Source of the DNA: Bacteroidota bacterium
GTDB taxonomy: Bacteria > Bacteroidota > Ignavibacteria > SZUA-365
Assembly (NCBI GenBank): GCA_023432805.1
Contig: JAEYUG010000075.1
Location: 1 to 15,391 of the forward strand
Direction: 5' to 3'
DNA: 15,391 bases
This document shows positions 6,941 to 14,273 of the stretch, piece after piece. The translations under genes were made by a program, and so were the position numbers. Positions within the stretch are counted from its first letter, which is position 1. Every line of letters begins with the position of its first letter. The notes beneath the pieces are model-generated. The model was not told the DNA's origin. It saw only the letters and a list, made by a program, of their open reading frames with translations, and did no database searches.

Positions 6941-7316
6941 AGCTGATGGACGTGAGCTCGTTGTTGACGGCTGCCGACTTGCCCGGGCGCAACCCCAGCT
7001 CGCGGACGATCTCAACCATTTCCGGAAGACTGCCGTCGAAGTTGTACCGTTCTCGAAACTCGTCCTTCGGGTAAATCACCCAGATCACGCCGTCGGGATC
7101 GATGGCAGGACGCAGGCGGCGGGCCTTCTGCTTCCACTCCGCAGCTGACGTGGGAGCGACGAATGCGACGTCGCAGACCCCCTGGCGCACGAACGAGACG
7201 TCATGGCAATGGGGAGTGATGAGCTCGGCCAGAAAGGCCGGCTGCTTGTCGATGCGGATCTTGTACCAGGGGTGGATGCCCCATTTTTCCGCGAGGCTTT
7301 TCGTGGATTTGGCCAT
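6915..7316 (-). CDS. DUF3052-like small protein
   Basis: A soluble 133-residue protein. It begins MAKSTKSLAEKWGI, followed by a KIRIDKQPAFLAEL segment, a hydrophobic strand CDVAFVAPTSAAEW and the block PDGVIWVIYPKDE. It then ends with VEIVRELGLRPGKSAAVN and an ISF strand. From memory this order (a short Rossmann-like half, a 'dGviWviyPK' block, then a 'GL.p...avn..w/l' block) resembles small proteins annotated as DUF3052, whose biochemical function is unknown. ATG 7316 is chosen because the frame upstream of it reads antisense-like low-complexity protein inside purD and loses all family resemblance. It starts 16 bases after the purD stop, so it is probably translated from the purD transcript. 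Its 3' end overlaps the converging membrane-protein gene by 26 bp. Confidence 0.83.
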   Translation of the reverse strand: MAKSTKSLAEKWGIHPWYKIRIDKQPAFLAELITPHCHDVSFVRQGVCDVAFVAPTSAAEWKQKARRLRPAIDPDGVIWVIYPKDEFRERYNFDGSLPEMVEIVRELGLRPGKSAAVNNELTSISFTVAVASA

Positions 7317-7332
7317 GCTCAGTCCAGTGTGT

Positions 7333-8616
7333 TCAGGGGAGGGCCTTGCGGCCGATGTCGGTGCGGTAGTATGCGCCGTCGAAGCGGATGCGGTGCACGG
7401 CGTTGTAGGCGAGTCCGATGGTGTGTGCAAAATCCCGGTTCTCGCCGAGCGCGGTGACGCCGAGCACGCGTCCCCCGCTGGTGACGACCTCGTCGCCACG
7501 CAGCGTGGTGCCAGCGTGAAACACGACGATGCCCTCGACGCTTTCGTCGATGGCATCGAGACCGTGTATCGGCTTGCCGGTTTCATAGCTGTCGGGATAC
7601 CCGTTGGAGGCCATGACCACGCAGACGGCGTTCGCATCATGCATCGGAAGCCTCGAACCCTGCAAGGCGCCGTCGGCCGCCTGCGTGAGAAGCTCGGCCA
7701 GATCGGCATCGACGAGGGGCAGGACGACCTGCGTCTCCGGATCGCCGAAACGGCAGTTGTATTCGAGCACCATGGGTCCCTGGTCGGTCAGCATGATGCC
7801 GACGAAGAGAACACCGCTGAACGGCGTGCCGTCTTTTGCCATACCATCGAACGTTGGCTTGATGATGCGGATTTTCACATCGGCGAGCACGTCGGTCGGC
7901 ACATGGGGGGTGGGGGCGAAGGCGCCCATGCCGCCCGTGTTCTTGCCCAGGTCGTTGTCGAAGATGCGCTTGTGATCCTGCGCCGGCGCGAGGGTCACGA
8001 AGCGCGTGCCGTCGCAGATTGCGAACACCGAAGCTTCGATGCCCTCGAGGAACTCCTCGATCACGATGGTGGCGCCTGCGGCGCCGAACGCCGAACCACT
8101 GAGCATGTCGTCGACTGCGATCGCCGCCTCGTCGAAGGCGCGGGCGATGACGACACCCTTGCCTGCGGCAAGTCCGTCTGCCTTGACCACGACCGGGTAG
8201 CGCCTGTCCTGCAGCCAGTTCCGGGCTTCCTCGCGCATGTCGGATGTGAAGATCCGATATGCGGCGGTCGGGATGCGGTGCCGCTGCATGAAATCCTTCG
8301 CAAACGCCTTGCTCGTCTCGAGCATTGCAGCAGCACGTGTGGGACCGAAGATGCGGAGTCCCGCAGCACGAAATGTGTCGACGATGCCTGCCGCGAGCGG
8401 CGCCTCGGGTCCGACCACTGTCAGATCCACTTCGTGCGAGCGCGCGAAGGTGAGCAGTTCGTCGATGTCGGTCGACGCGATGGCGACATTGGTTGCGACG
8501 CGCGCGGTACCCGCGTTGCCGGGTGCGCACCAGATCGTCGCCACCCCGGCGCTCAAACGAAGTTTCCAACACAGGGCGTGCTCACGCCCGCCGTTGCCTA
8601 TGACGAGGATGTTCAT
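7333..8616 (-). CDS. purD: Phosphoribosylamine-glycine ligase (GAR synthetase)
   Basis: Cytoplasmic enzyme of the second step of de novo purine synthesis: phosphoribosylamine, glycine and ATP give glycinamide ribonucleotide. It is 427 residues, the usual length for PurD. The N-terminus MNILVIGNGGREHAL is diagnostic. GPEAPLAAGI (69-78), the ATP-grasp segments YPVVVKADGLAAGKGVVIA (140-158) and IVIEEFLEG (184-192), LAPAQDHKR (209-217), NTGGMGAFAPTP (226-237) and LEYNCRFGDPETQ (284-296) follow in the expected order. The GDPETQ block carries the metal-binding acidic residues. ATG 8616 is chosen because it places the GNGGREHAL strand at the very N-terminus, although no Shine-Dalgarno site is seen. 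It lies 64 bases after the glycosyltransferase stop and 16 bases before the DUF3052-like gene, within a leftward block that carries no other purine gene. Confidence 0.97.
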   Translation of the reverse strand: MNILVIGNGGREHALCWKLRLSAGVATIWCAPGNAGTARVATNVAIASTDIDELLTFARSHEVDLTVVGPEAPLAAGIVDTFRAAGLRIFGPTRAAAMLETSKAFAKDFMQRHRIPTAAYRIFTSDMREEARNWLQDRRYPVVVKADGLAAGKGVVIARAFDEAAIAVDDMLSGSAFGAAGATIVIEEFLEGIEASVFAICDGTRFVTLAPAQDHKRIFDNDLGKNTGGMGAFAPTPHVPTDVLADVKIRIIKPTFDGMAKDGTPFSGVLFVGIMLTDQGPMVLEYNCRFGDPETQVVLPLVDADLAELLTQAADGALQGSRLPMHDANAVCVVMASNGYPDSYETGKPIHGLDAIDESVEGIVVFHAGTTLRGDEVVTSGGRVLGVTALGENRDFAHTIGLAYNAVHRIRFDGAYYRTDIGRKALP

Positions 8617-8680
8617 GGGTTGGGAATGGGAAAATGAAAACGGTTGGATGACGCAGCACAATGCATGTGCGATGGATGCG

Positions 8681-10012
8681 TCAGTCGGTATGGATCGCTC
8701 CGGGCGACGTCGCTCGCGTGACGAGGCTCTCATGGGGACCCAGGCGTATCGCATGCGCGAACACTCGCGCCAGTTGCCCGGTCAGGGTCCGCCTATCAAA
8801 CTGCGTGACATACTGCTCGGAAGGTCGGGGCAAGCTATCACTTTTGAATTTCGCGTACAACGTGCGGAGCTGGGCGGTGATGGCCGCCACGTCTTCGGGG
8901 GGAGCCAGGAACGTCGCACCCGAATGCTGCAATGTGCGCTGCGCCTCACCCGGTGGAATCGTTGCGAGAATTGTTCGGCGTGCGCCGATGTACTCGTACA
9001 GTTTTCCTGTGGACATCATCGCTTCGCCGGGACCCGTCCCGATCATGACCCAGAGCACATCCGAGGCGCGCAGTGCATCGACGCAGGCCTGATGCGGCAG
9101 GTATCCCGCGAAGTGTACGATGTCTGAGAGTCCCATCTGCCGGGCGAGCTTGCGATCGCCTTCGCGTGCTGTTCCGATGAGTGTCAGCTCGATGTGCTGT
9201 GCGAGGGAGGGATCGTCATCGAGCAGCGAGCGCAGCGCCTTGAACAGGTATTTCGGAGTGCGATTGATGTAGAATGTGCCCGCGTAGGTGATGCGCATCT
9301 TGCGCTCCCGCTTATGTGGAGCGTCGGCCGGGAAGTCGGCGCTGTCGAATCCCTGCGGGATGATGGTGACGTCGTTATGCGTAATGTTCTCCGCCGAAAG
9401 AAGAGTCTGCTCCTTGATGCTGCGGTTGATCGTCACGACATGATCCGCGTAGCGGAGCGCGCCCACTTCCATGCGCCGGTGCAGCATGCGGTGGAACGGG
9501 GTGACATAGCGGTGAAGGGGATTTTCGAGCCACGCATCGCGATAGTCGAACACGAGCGGCACCCCGGTCTGACGCTTGAGCTCGGCACCGATGAGAAAGT
9601 CCGTGTATGGCGGTGCGGTCGCATAGATGATGTCGAACGTCTTTTCCTGCATCACCTTCTTCGCCGCCGCGACAGCCCTGCGCTTCCAGCCGATCTTGTT
9701 GTCGGGTATGAACAGTGCCTGACTGATGGTGCTGAGCACCGAGTATGCGGGCGAGGAGGGCATGCGCACCACATCTCGCTTTCGGAGGAAATGGAGCGGA
9801 TCCAGCGACGGCGTGCGGATGACGTCGATGTCGAGTCCTTCCAGATCGTCGATGAGGGATCCGTCCTTCGCGAAGTATCCGCGATCGTCCACAGTCAGTA
9901 CGGTCGGCTTCCACCCGTAGTGCGGAAGGTACTTGACAAATTTCAGTGTGCGTTGGACGCCACTGAGCCCGAGTGGAGGGAAGTAGTACGCGATGACGAG
10001 CACGTTGCGCAT
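8681..10012 (-). CDS. Family 4 glycosyltransferase (GT-B fold)
   Basis: A 443-residue glycosyltransferase that should move a sugar from an activated donor to a glycan or lipid acceptor at the inner face of the cytoplasmic membrane. The N-terminal half opens with MRNVLVIAYYFPPLGLSGVQ, the first Rossmann strand and glycine-rich turn of GT4 enzymes. It also has FDYRDAWLENP (155-165), common in a GT4 subgroup of Bacteroidota. The C-terminal donor-binding half includes ITYAGTFYINRTP (241-253), HFAGYLPHQACVDALRASDV (300-319) and STGKLYEYIGARRTILATIP (334-353), whose Lys337 and Glu340 correspond to the donor-contacting region. The sugar and acceptor cannot be told. The start is 11 bases after the M24 peptidase stop, which implies co-transcription. 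No polysaccharide-locus genes accompany it. Confidence 0.93.
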   Translation of the reverse strand: MRNVLVIAYYFPPLGLSGVQRTLKFVKYLPHYGWKPTVLTVDDRGYFAKDGSLIDDLEGLDIDVIRTPSLDPLHFLRKRDVVRMPSSPAYSVLSTISQALFIPDNKIGWKRRAVAAAKKVMQEKTFDIIYATAPPYTDFLIGAELKRQTGVPLVFDYRDAWLENPLHRYVTPFHRMLHRRMEVGALRYADHVVTINRSIKEQTLLSAENITHNDVTIIPQGFDSADFPADAPHKRERKMRITYAGTFYINRTPKYLFKALRSLLDDDPSLAQHIELTLIGTAREGDRKLARQMGLSDIVHFAGYLPHQACVDALRASDVLWVMIGTGPGEAMMSTGKLYEYIGARRTILATIPPGEAQRTLQHSGATFLAPPEDVAAITAQLRTLYAKFKSDSLPRPSEQYVTQFDRRTLTGQLARVFAHAIRLGPHESLVTRATSPGAIHTD

Positions 10013-10023
10013 GGCCGGAGGCC

Positions 10024-11112
10024 TTACACCTGCACGAGGTCGTGCGGGGTTCGAGTCAGCGTGCGCGCACCCCCGACTTCAACCACCACCATGTCTTCCA
10101 TGCGCGCCCCGATGCGCCCCGCCTCGTAGATCCCCGGTTCGATGGTTACGACATGTCCCAGTTCGAGCCGGCCCTCGTACGCTGCCGAAAGGCGCGGCAG
10201 TTCGTGGATGTCGAGTCCAACCCCATGTCCGAGACCGTGGGTGAACAGATCATCGACACCATGATTGACGAGCACCGCGCGTGCACACCCGTCGACGATG
10301 CGACCGGTCACCCCCGGTGCGACGACGTCGCGCGCGGCGTCCTGTGCCTCGCACAACGCGGTATGCAGCATGCGCAAGCGCCGCGAGGGAACGCCCACCA
10401 CGCACATGCGCGTCATGTCGCTGCAATACCCGTCGACGATGCAGCCCATGTCGATCAGAATCGCATCCCCTTTGCGCAACCGGGCATCACCCGGCGTGCC
10501 GTGAATGAGCGAGGTGCGCGCTCCGAAGAGCACGATGGGATCGAAGGAATCCCCATCTGCACCACGCAGACGATGCCTGTACGAAATCTCAGCCGCGATC
10601 TCTCGTTCGCGCACTCCTGGTTGCAACAGTGCGAGCACGTCGGCGAATACGGCATCGGTCACGGCCACTGCGCGTTCGATCTGGTGGATTTCCAAAGGGG
10701 ACTTCCGCATGCGGAGATGCTCGAGACGATCACCGAGGGGATGCAGGCGGGCGGGACGGGCAAGGAGTTTCGCATTGCGATGGATTGCCACTGTCATGTG
10801 CCGATCTTCGATGCCGATCGCCTCCAGTGTGCGGAAGTGTCCGAGTCCGGACGCAGTCTGCAGCAGAGTCTCCGTGCGCGCGATGTGCACCTCGCAGTGG
10901 AGGGATTCCTGCGCAGCTTGTTCTTCGTAGCGTACGTCCGTATAGAGTGCGATCTTCCGGCGGCGGACCAGGAGCATCCCGTTCGATCCGCTGAATGCCG
11001 AAAAATACCGAACCGCAGTCGGACTCGTCAGGAGCACGGCATCGAGGTCCCATTCCCGGAGCATGGACTGCAGACGGAACACCCGTGTGAGATGCTCCGT
11101 GCTCCGGTTCAT
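10024..11112 (-). CDS. M24 Xaa-Pro aminopeptidase (PepP/PepQ-like)
   Basis: A 362-residue dinuclear-metal peptidase that should release the residue preceding proline from short peptides. The N-terminal creatinase-like domain includes LTSPTAVRYFSAFSGSNGM (28-46). The catalytic 'pita-bread' domain carries all five metal ligands: Asp221 and Asp232 in ILIDMGCIVDGYCSDMTR, His296 in THGLGHGVGLDIHELP, Glu325 in VVTIEPGIYEAG and Glu339 in ARMEDMVVV. His204 in SLIHGTP matches the conserved substrate-site His. ATG 11112 is preferred to an in-frame TTG at 11133, although neither has a convincing Shine-Dalgarno site. The length and single-domain layout suit the small ~360-residue bacterial and archaeal Xaa-Pro peptidases, not the ~440-residue E. 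coli PepP. It is first in the leftward block and starts directly beside the DnaA-box cluster. Confidence 0.94.
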   Translation of the reverse strand: MNRSTEHLTRVFRLQSMLREWDLDAVLLTSPTAVRYFSAFSGSNGMLLVRRRKIALYTDVRYEEQAAQESLHCEVHIARTETLLQTASGLGHFRTLEAIGIEDRHMTVAIHRNAKLLARPARLHPLGDRLEHLRMRKSPLEIHQIERAVAVTDAVFADVLALLQPGVREREIAAEISYRHRLRGADGDSFDPIVLFGARTSLIHGTPGDARLRKGDAILIDMGCIVDGYCSDMTRMCVVGVPSRRLRMLHTALCEAQDAARDVVAPGVTGRIVDGCARAVLVNHGVDDLFTHGLGHGVGLDIHELPRLSAAYEGRLELGHVVTIEPGIYEAGRIGARMEDMVVVEVGGARTLTRTPHDLVQV

Positions 11113-11175
11113 TGAATTGGCGTTTCTGGTCAAAATTCGAGTACTGTCACAAGCGTGCCACAGAAGGCAGGTCCT

Positions 11176-11333
11176 TGTGGATAATTTCCACGGGAATGTG
11201 GATAACTCGTGTCTGTCAGCGGATTGTGAGTGCTAAAACGCTCAAAATGCTCTGAATCCGCTTGATCCAACGAAATGTGAACATGGGAGCATGGTGAAGA
11301 TCGCATGTGGAAAACGAAGGCGGATGTGGATAA
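11176..11333. promoter_or_regulatory. DnaA-box cluster, candidate oriC or DnaA-controlled site
   Basis: The 232-bp gap between the M24 peptidase start and the guaB stop holds three perfect DnaA boxes, all reading TTATCCACA on the minus strand: 11176-11184, 11197-11205 and 11325-11333. A one-mismatch box, TTTTCCACA, lies at 11306-11314. They form two pairs with start-to-start distances of 21 and 19 bases. Between the pairs is an AT-richer stretch of imperfect 9-base repeats (11232-11266). By simple base counting one perfect 9-mer on either strand is expected about 0.1 times in a window this size, and I saw no other perfect copy. The layout fits a replication origin or a DnaA-binding control or titration site. 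dnaA, dnaN and gidA are not here, and no strand switch marks the site. Confidence 0.65.
11232..11266. repeat. Imperfect AT-rich 9-mer repeats between DnaA-box pairs
   Basis: Four adjacent imperfect units start at 11232 (GCTAAAAC), 11240 (GCTCAAAAT), 11249 (GCTCTGAAT) and 11258 (CCGCTTGAT). The first unit is one base short and the fourth is the most diverged. The stretch is more AT-rich than its surroundings and lies between the two DnaA-box pairs, where an unwinding element might be expected. Repeat quality is modest. Confidence 0.4.
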
Positions 11334-11344
11334 CTCTGCACCTC

Positions 11345-12820
11345 CTACATCTTGCGCGCGTGATAATTCGGCGATTCCTTCGTGATGAACACATCGTGGG
11401 GATGGCTTTCTTTGAGCCCGGCCGACGTGATCTGGATGAATTCTGCATCTGTTTTCAGCGCGGTGATGTCCGGTACTCCGCAGTACCCCATGGCTGCGCG
11501 AAGACCACCGATCATCTGGTAGACCGTGTCTTCGAGCTGTCCACGATAGGGAACCATGCCTTCAATACCCTCGGGCACGAGCTTCTTGATGTCCTCCTCG
11601 ACATCCTGGAAGTACCGATCCTTCGACCCTTCCTTCATCGCGTTGAGCGAGCCCATGCCGCGGTAGGTCTTGTACGTGCGGCCTTCGTACAGCACCTTTT
11701 CACCGGGACTCTCCTCGAGCCCTGCAAACAGACTGCCGATCATGACCGAGTCTGCACCTGCAGCGATCGCCTTCGGGATGTCGCCCGTGTGCTTGATACC
11801 GCCATCGGCGATCAGAGGCAGATCGAGTTTCGCTGCAGCCGTCGCACAATCCATGATCGCGGTGATCTGGGGGACGCCAACGCCGGTCACGACGCGCGTG
11901 GTGCAGATGGAACCGGGGCCGATGCCTACCTTGACCGCGTTCACTCCAGCCTTTGCCAGATCATTCGTCGCTGCTGCCGTCGCAACATTGCCGGCGATCA
12001 GTTCGAGGGCGGGGTACTTCTTGCGCAGCTTCCGCACCATGTCAAGTACACCCTGCGAGTGACCGTGCGCCGTGTCGACCACGACGACATCCACATTCGC
12101 ATCTACCAGCGCTGCGACACGATCGAGAGTCTCGTTCGTGATGCCGACTGCCGCACCCACACGCAGGCGACCGAAACGGTCCTTGCACGCGAGCGGGTGA
12201 TGCTTCTTCTTCATGATGTCTTTGAACGTGATCAGTCCCTTGAGCACCCCCTTCTTGTCGACCACCGGCAGTTTTTCGATGCGGTGTTCCTGCAAGATCG
12301 CCTCGGCCATTTCCAGCGTCGTCCCGAGGGGGGCGGTGACAAGGCGCGCCTGCGTCATGATGTCGGCCACGAGCATCGAGCCGTTCGGCTCGAAGCGCAG
12401 GTCGCGGTTGGTCAGGATGCCGATGAGCATGTCGTCGTCGTTGACGATGGGGATGCCCGAGATCGAGTACTTGTCCATCAGGTCGCGCGCATCCTGCACC
12501 GTGGCGGCGGGACCGAGGGTGATCGGGTTGACGATCATGCCGCTTTCCGAGCGCTTCACCTTGTCGACCTCGTCGGCCTGGCGTGCGACCGTCATGTTCT
12601 TGTGCACGATGCCGATGCCGCCAGCGCGTGCCATCGCGATGGCCATTTCCGACTCGGTCACCGTGTCCATGGCCGCGCTCGTCAGCGGGATGTTGAGTTC
12701 GATTCCGGTGGTCAATCGTGATGCGACATTCGTTTCACGCGGAAGAACGGTCGAACGTCGCGGTATGAGCAGCACGTCGTCGAACGTCAAGCCGATACGG
12801 ATGTTCTTGATGGGTTGCAT
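11345..12820 (-). CDS. guaB: Inosine-5'-monophosphate dehydrogenase
   Basis: Cytoplasmic enzyme that oxidises IMP to XMP with NAD+, the committed step of guanine nucleotide synthesis. It is 491 residues, the standard bacterial length. The N-terminus has LTFDDVLLIPRRS (11-23). Two CBS domains at about 100-150 and 160-203 interrupt the barrel, as in regulated bacterial IMPDHs. The substrate and cofactor region has VDTAHGHSQGV (248-258). The catalytic loop GIGPGSICTTRVVTGVGVPQ (299-318) contains nucleophile Cys306. LIADGGIKHTGDI, YRGMGSLNAM (386-395) and the flap VPEGIEGMVPYRG follow. ATG 12820 has AGGAG 9 bases upstream. The Shine-Dalgarno site lies within a small inverted repeat. The gene follows the glutaryl-CoA dehydrogenase-like gene by 59 bases and may share its transcript. 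No intrinsic terminator is seen after its stop, and the DnaA-box cluster begins there. Confidence 0.98.
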   Translation of the reverse strand: MQPIKNIRIGLTFDDVLLIPRRSTVLPRETNVASRLTTGIELNIPLTSAAMDTVTESEMAIAMARAGGIGIVHKNMTVARQADEVDKVKRSESGMIVNPITLGPAATVQDARDLMDKYSISGIPIVNDDDMLIGILTNRDLRFEPNGSMLVADIMTQARLVTAPLGTTLEMAEAILQEHRIEKLPVVDKKGVLKGLITFKDIMKKKHHPLACKDRFGRLRVGAAVGITNETLDRVAALVDANVDVVVVDTAHGHSQGVLDMVRKLRKKYPALELIAGNVATAAATNDLAKAGVNAVKVGIGPGSICTTRVVTGVGVPQITAIMDCATAAAKLDLPLIADGGIKHTGDIPKAIAAGADSVMIGSLFAGLEESPGEKVLYEGRTYKTYRGMGSLNAMKEGSKDRYFQDVEEDIKKLVPEGIEGMVPYRGQLEDTVYQMIGGLRAAMGYCGVPDITALKTDAEFIQITSAGLKESHPHDVFITKESPNYHARKM

Positions 12821-12823
12821 GAG

Positions 12824-12834
12824 AGGAGGCTCCT
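12824..12834 (-). promoter_or_regulatory. guaB ribosome binding site within an inverted repeat
   Basis: On the minus strand AGGAG (12834-12830) is 9 bases from ATG 12820 and is followed one base later by its complement CTCCT. A 4-bp stem (AGGA with TCCT, 3-base loop) could mask the site in the mRNA. This may modestly limit guaB translation or may be chance. Confidence 0.45.
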
Positions 12835-12879
12835 GAAGGATGTGCGTTCGTGTCGGGTCGATGGACGGCGTGGCTGATC

Positions 12880-14052
12880 TCAGCTATACGCAGGGATGCC
12901 GGTGATGTCGTGCCCGAGAATCAGCGTGTGGATATCGTGCGTGCCCTCGTAGGTCTTCACACTCTCGAGGTTGTTCATGTGACGCATGACCGGATACTCG
13001 TCCAGAATGCCGTTGGCACCGAGGATGTCACGCGCCATGCGTGCGATGTCGAGCGCGATGGCCACGTTGTTGCGCTTGGCCATCGACACGTGCTGTGGAC
13101 GCATCGTGCCCGCATCCTTCATCCGTCCGAGCTGCAGTGCGAGCAGCTGCGCCTTGGTGATTTCCGTAAGCATGAAGACGAGCTTCTGCTGCACGAGCTG
13201 GAAACTGGCGATCGGCTTGTTGAACTGGATGCGTGTGGTCGCGTACGACAACGCTGCATCATAGCAAGCCATCGCTGCACCGATTGCACCCCAGGCGATG
13301 CCATACCGTGCCTGCGTCAGGCATGCGAGCGGTCCGCGTAGACCCTTCGCTCCCGGAAGCCGGTTCGCCGCAGGAATGCGGCAATCACTGAAAATCAACT
13401 CCGACGTGACAGACGCGCGCAGCGAGTGCTTCCCCTTCATTTCAGGCGCCGTGAATCCCGGTGTGCCCTTCTCGACGAGAAATCCCGCCACCTCTCCATC
13501 CACCTTCGCCCAGACCACGGCCACGTCGGCGATCGAGCCGTTGGTGATCCACATCTTCGCGCCGTTGAGGATGTAGGAATCCCCGTCGGCAACCGCCCGC
13601 GTTTCCATGCCTGCAGGATCCGACCCATGATCCGGCTCGGTGAGGCCGAAGCACCCGATGGCGCGCGCCGCAGCCATTTCGGGAAGCCACCTGCGCCGCT
13701 GCTCCTCGGTTCCGAAGGTGAAAATCGGATACATGACCAGCGAACTCTGCACCGAGGCGAAGCTGCGGATGCCGCTGTCACCGCGCTCGAGCTCCTGCAT
13801 CATCAGGCCGTACATGACATTGTTCGCACCAGCACAGCCGTATTCCTCTGGCAGCGTGACGCCGAACACGCCGAGCGCACCGAGGCCCGGAAGGAGCTGC
13901 GCGGGAAAGATCCCCTCGCGGCTCGCGTGCTCGATGATGGGGATGACCTCATTCGTTACGAACGTGCGGACGGTGTTGCGAACAAGGACCTCCTCCTCGC
14001 TGAGCAGATCACCGGTGTTGAAGTAGTCGACCCCCGCGAAACCCTGATGCAT
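12880..14052 (-). CDS. Acyl-CoA dehydrogenase, glutaryl-CoA dehydrogenase type
   Basis: A 390-residue FAD-dependent acyl-CoA dehydrogenase. The closest recognisable group is glutaryl-CoA dehydrogenase, which oxidises and decarboxylates glutaryl-CoA to crotonyl-CoA in lysine and aromatic breakdown and passes electrons to ETF. Group-like segments are SGIRSFASVQSSLVMYPIF (93-111), GCFGLTEPDHGSDPAGMETR (133-152), ARDILGANGILDEYPVMRH (340-358) and NLESVKTYEGTHDIHTLILG (361-380). Glu369 in TYEGTHD is the catalytic base. Arg96 matches the residue that holds the glutaryl carboxylate in characterised enzymes. Several Bacteroidota acyl-CoA dehydrogenases share these motifs, so another substrate is possible. 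AAAGGA lies 7 bases before ATG 14052. The gene lies upstream of guaB and diverges from the T9SS cargo gene. Confidence 0.9.
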   Translation of the reverse strand: MHQGFAGVDYFNTGDLLSEEEVLVRNTVRTFVTNEVIPIIEHASREGIFPAQLLPGLGALGVFGVTLPEEYGCAGANNVMYGLMMQELERGDSGIRSFASVQSSLVMYPIFTFGTEEQRRRWLPEMAAARAIGCFGLTEPDHGSDPAGMETRAVADGDSYILNGAKMWITNGSIADVAVVWAKVDGEVAGFLVEKGTPGFTAPEMKGKHSLRASVTSELIFSDCRIPAANRLPGAKGLRGPLACLTQARYGIAWGAIGAAMACYDAALSYATTRIQFNKPIASFQLVQQKLVFMLTEITKAQLLALQLGRMKDAGTMRPQHVSMAKRNNVAIALDIARMARDILGANGILDEYPVMRHMNNLESVKTYEGTHDIHTLILGHDITGIPAYS

Positions 14053-14059
14053 GTGGCCG

Positions 14060-14065
14060 TCCTTT
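14060..14065 (-). promoter_or_regulatory. Ribosome binding site AAAGGA
   Basis: AAAGGA on the minus strand ends 7 bases before ATG 14052 and supports that start for the acyl-CoA dehydrogenase. Confidence 0.65.
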
Positions 14066-14108
14066 CAGTGTCAGTCGTGTGTGAATGTCCAATCGAGTGA
14101 ATTTTTGA

Positions 14109-14137
14109 AATGTACGGACGATGCCCGAGACATGCAA
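14109..14137 (-). promoter_or_regulatory. Candidate promoter of the acyl-CoA dehydrogenase/guaB unit
   Basis: On the minus strand TTGCAT (14137-14132) and TACATT (14114-14109) are 17 bases apart. They match 3 and 4 of 6 bases of the sigma-70-type consensus. The implied leader is about 50 bases long. The match is weak and unproven. Confidence 0.3.
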
Positions 14138-14211
14138 TGTAACTGCAGTGCCGCGGGGAGGGTCATACAGCGTGTCACCATGGAACAACATGCGCGCAGA
14201 TGCGTACAACA

Positions 14212-14240
14212 TTGATCCCCGTCAACGGTTTTCGTACACT
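14212..14240 (+). promoter_or_regulatory. Candidate promoter of the second T9SS cargo gene
   Basis: TTGATC (14212-14217) and TACACT (14235-14240) are separated by 17 bases, and each matches 4 of 6 consensus bases. Transcription would begin near 14247, giving a leader of about 27 bases that contains the Shine-Dalgarno site at 14265-14270. Confidence 0.35.
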
Positions 14241-14264
14241 TCACATATTCTCACAATAAATCTC

Positions 14265-14270
14265 AGAGGA
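14265..14270 (+). promoter_or_regulatory. Ribosome binding site AGAGGA
   Basis: AGAGGA lies 3 bases before ATG 14274 (GAGG is 4 bases away). It selects this start over upstream in-frame codons at 14121 and 14190, which would place non-signal sequence before the signal peptide. Confidence 0.6.
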
Positions 14271-14273
14271 CCC

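Noticed and set aside
7317..7709. N-terminal extension of the DUF3052-like protein into purD
   Set aside because: The added residues are an out-of-frame reading of the purD C-terminus (Ser/Pro/Arg/Thr-rich). The recognisable protein begins at ATG 7316.
7102..8637. 511-codon rightward open frame over purD and the DUF3052-like gene
   Set aside because: It is an antisense shadow of purD, with low-complexity His/Asp/Gly-rich translation and no family resemblance.
10042..12721. Long rightward frames opposite the M24 peptidase gene (10042-11115) and guaB (11291-12721)
   Set aside because: Both mirror unmistakable leftward enzymes and show no domain. The second would also begin inside the DnaA-box gap.
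12923..12931. Additional DnaA-like box, TGTGGATAT, within the acyl-CoA dehydrogenase gene
   Set aside because: It has one mismatch, lies inside conserved coding sequence and is isolated from the cluster.
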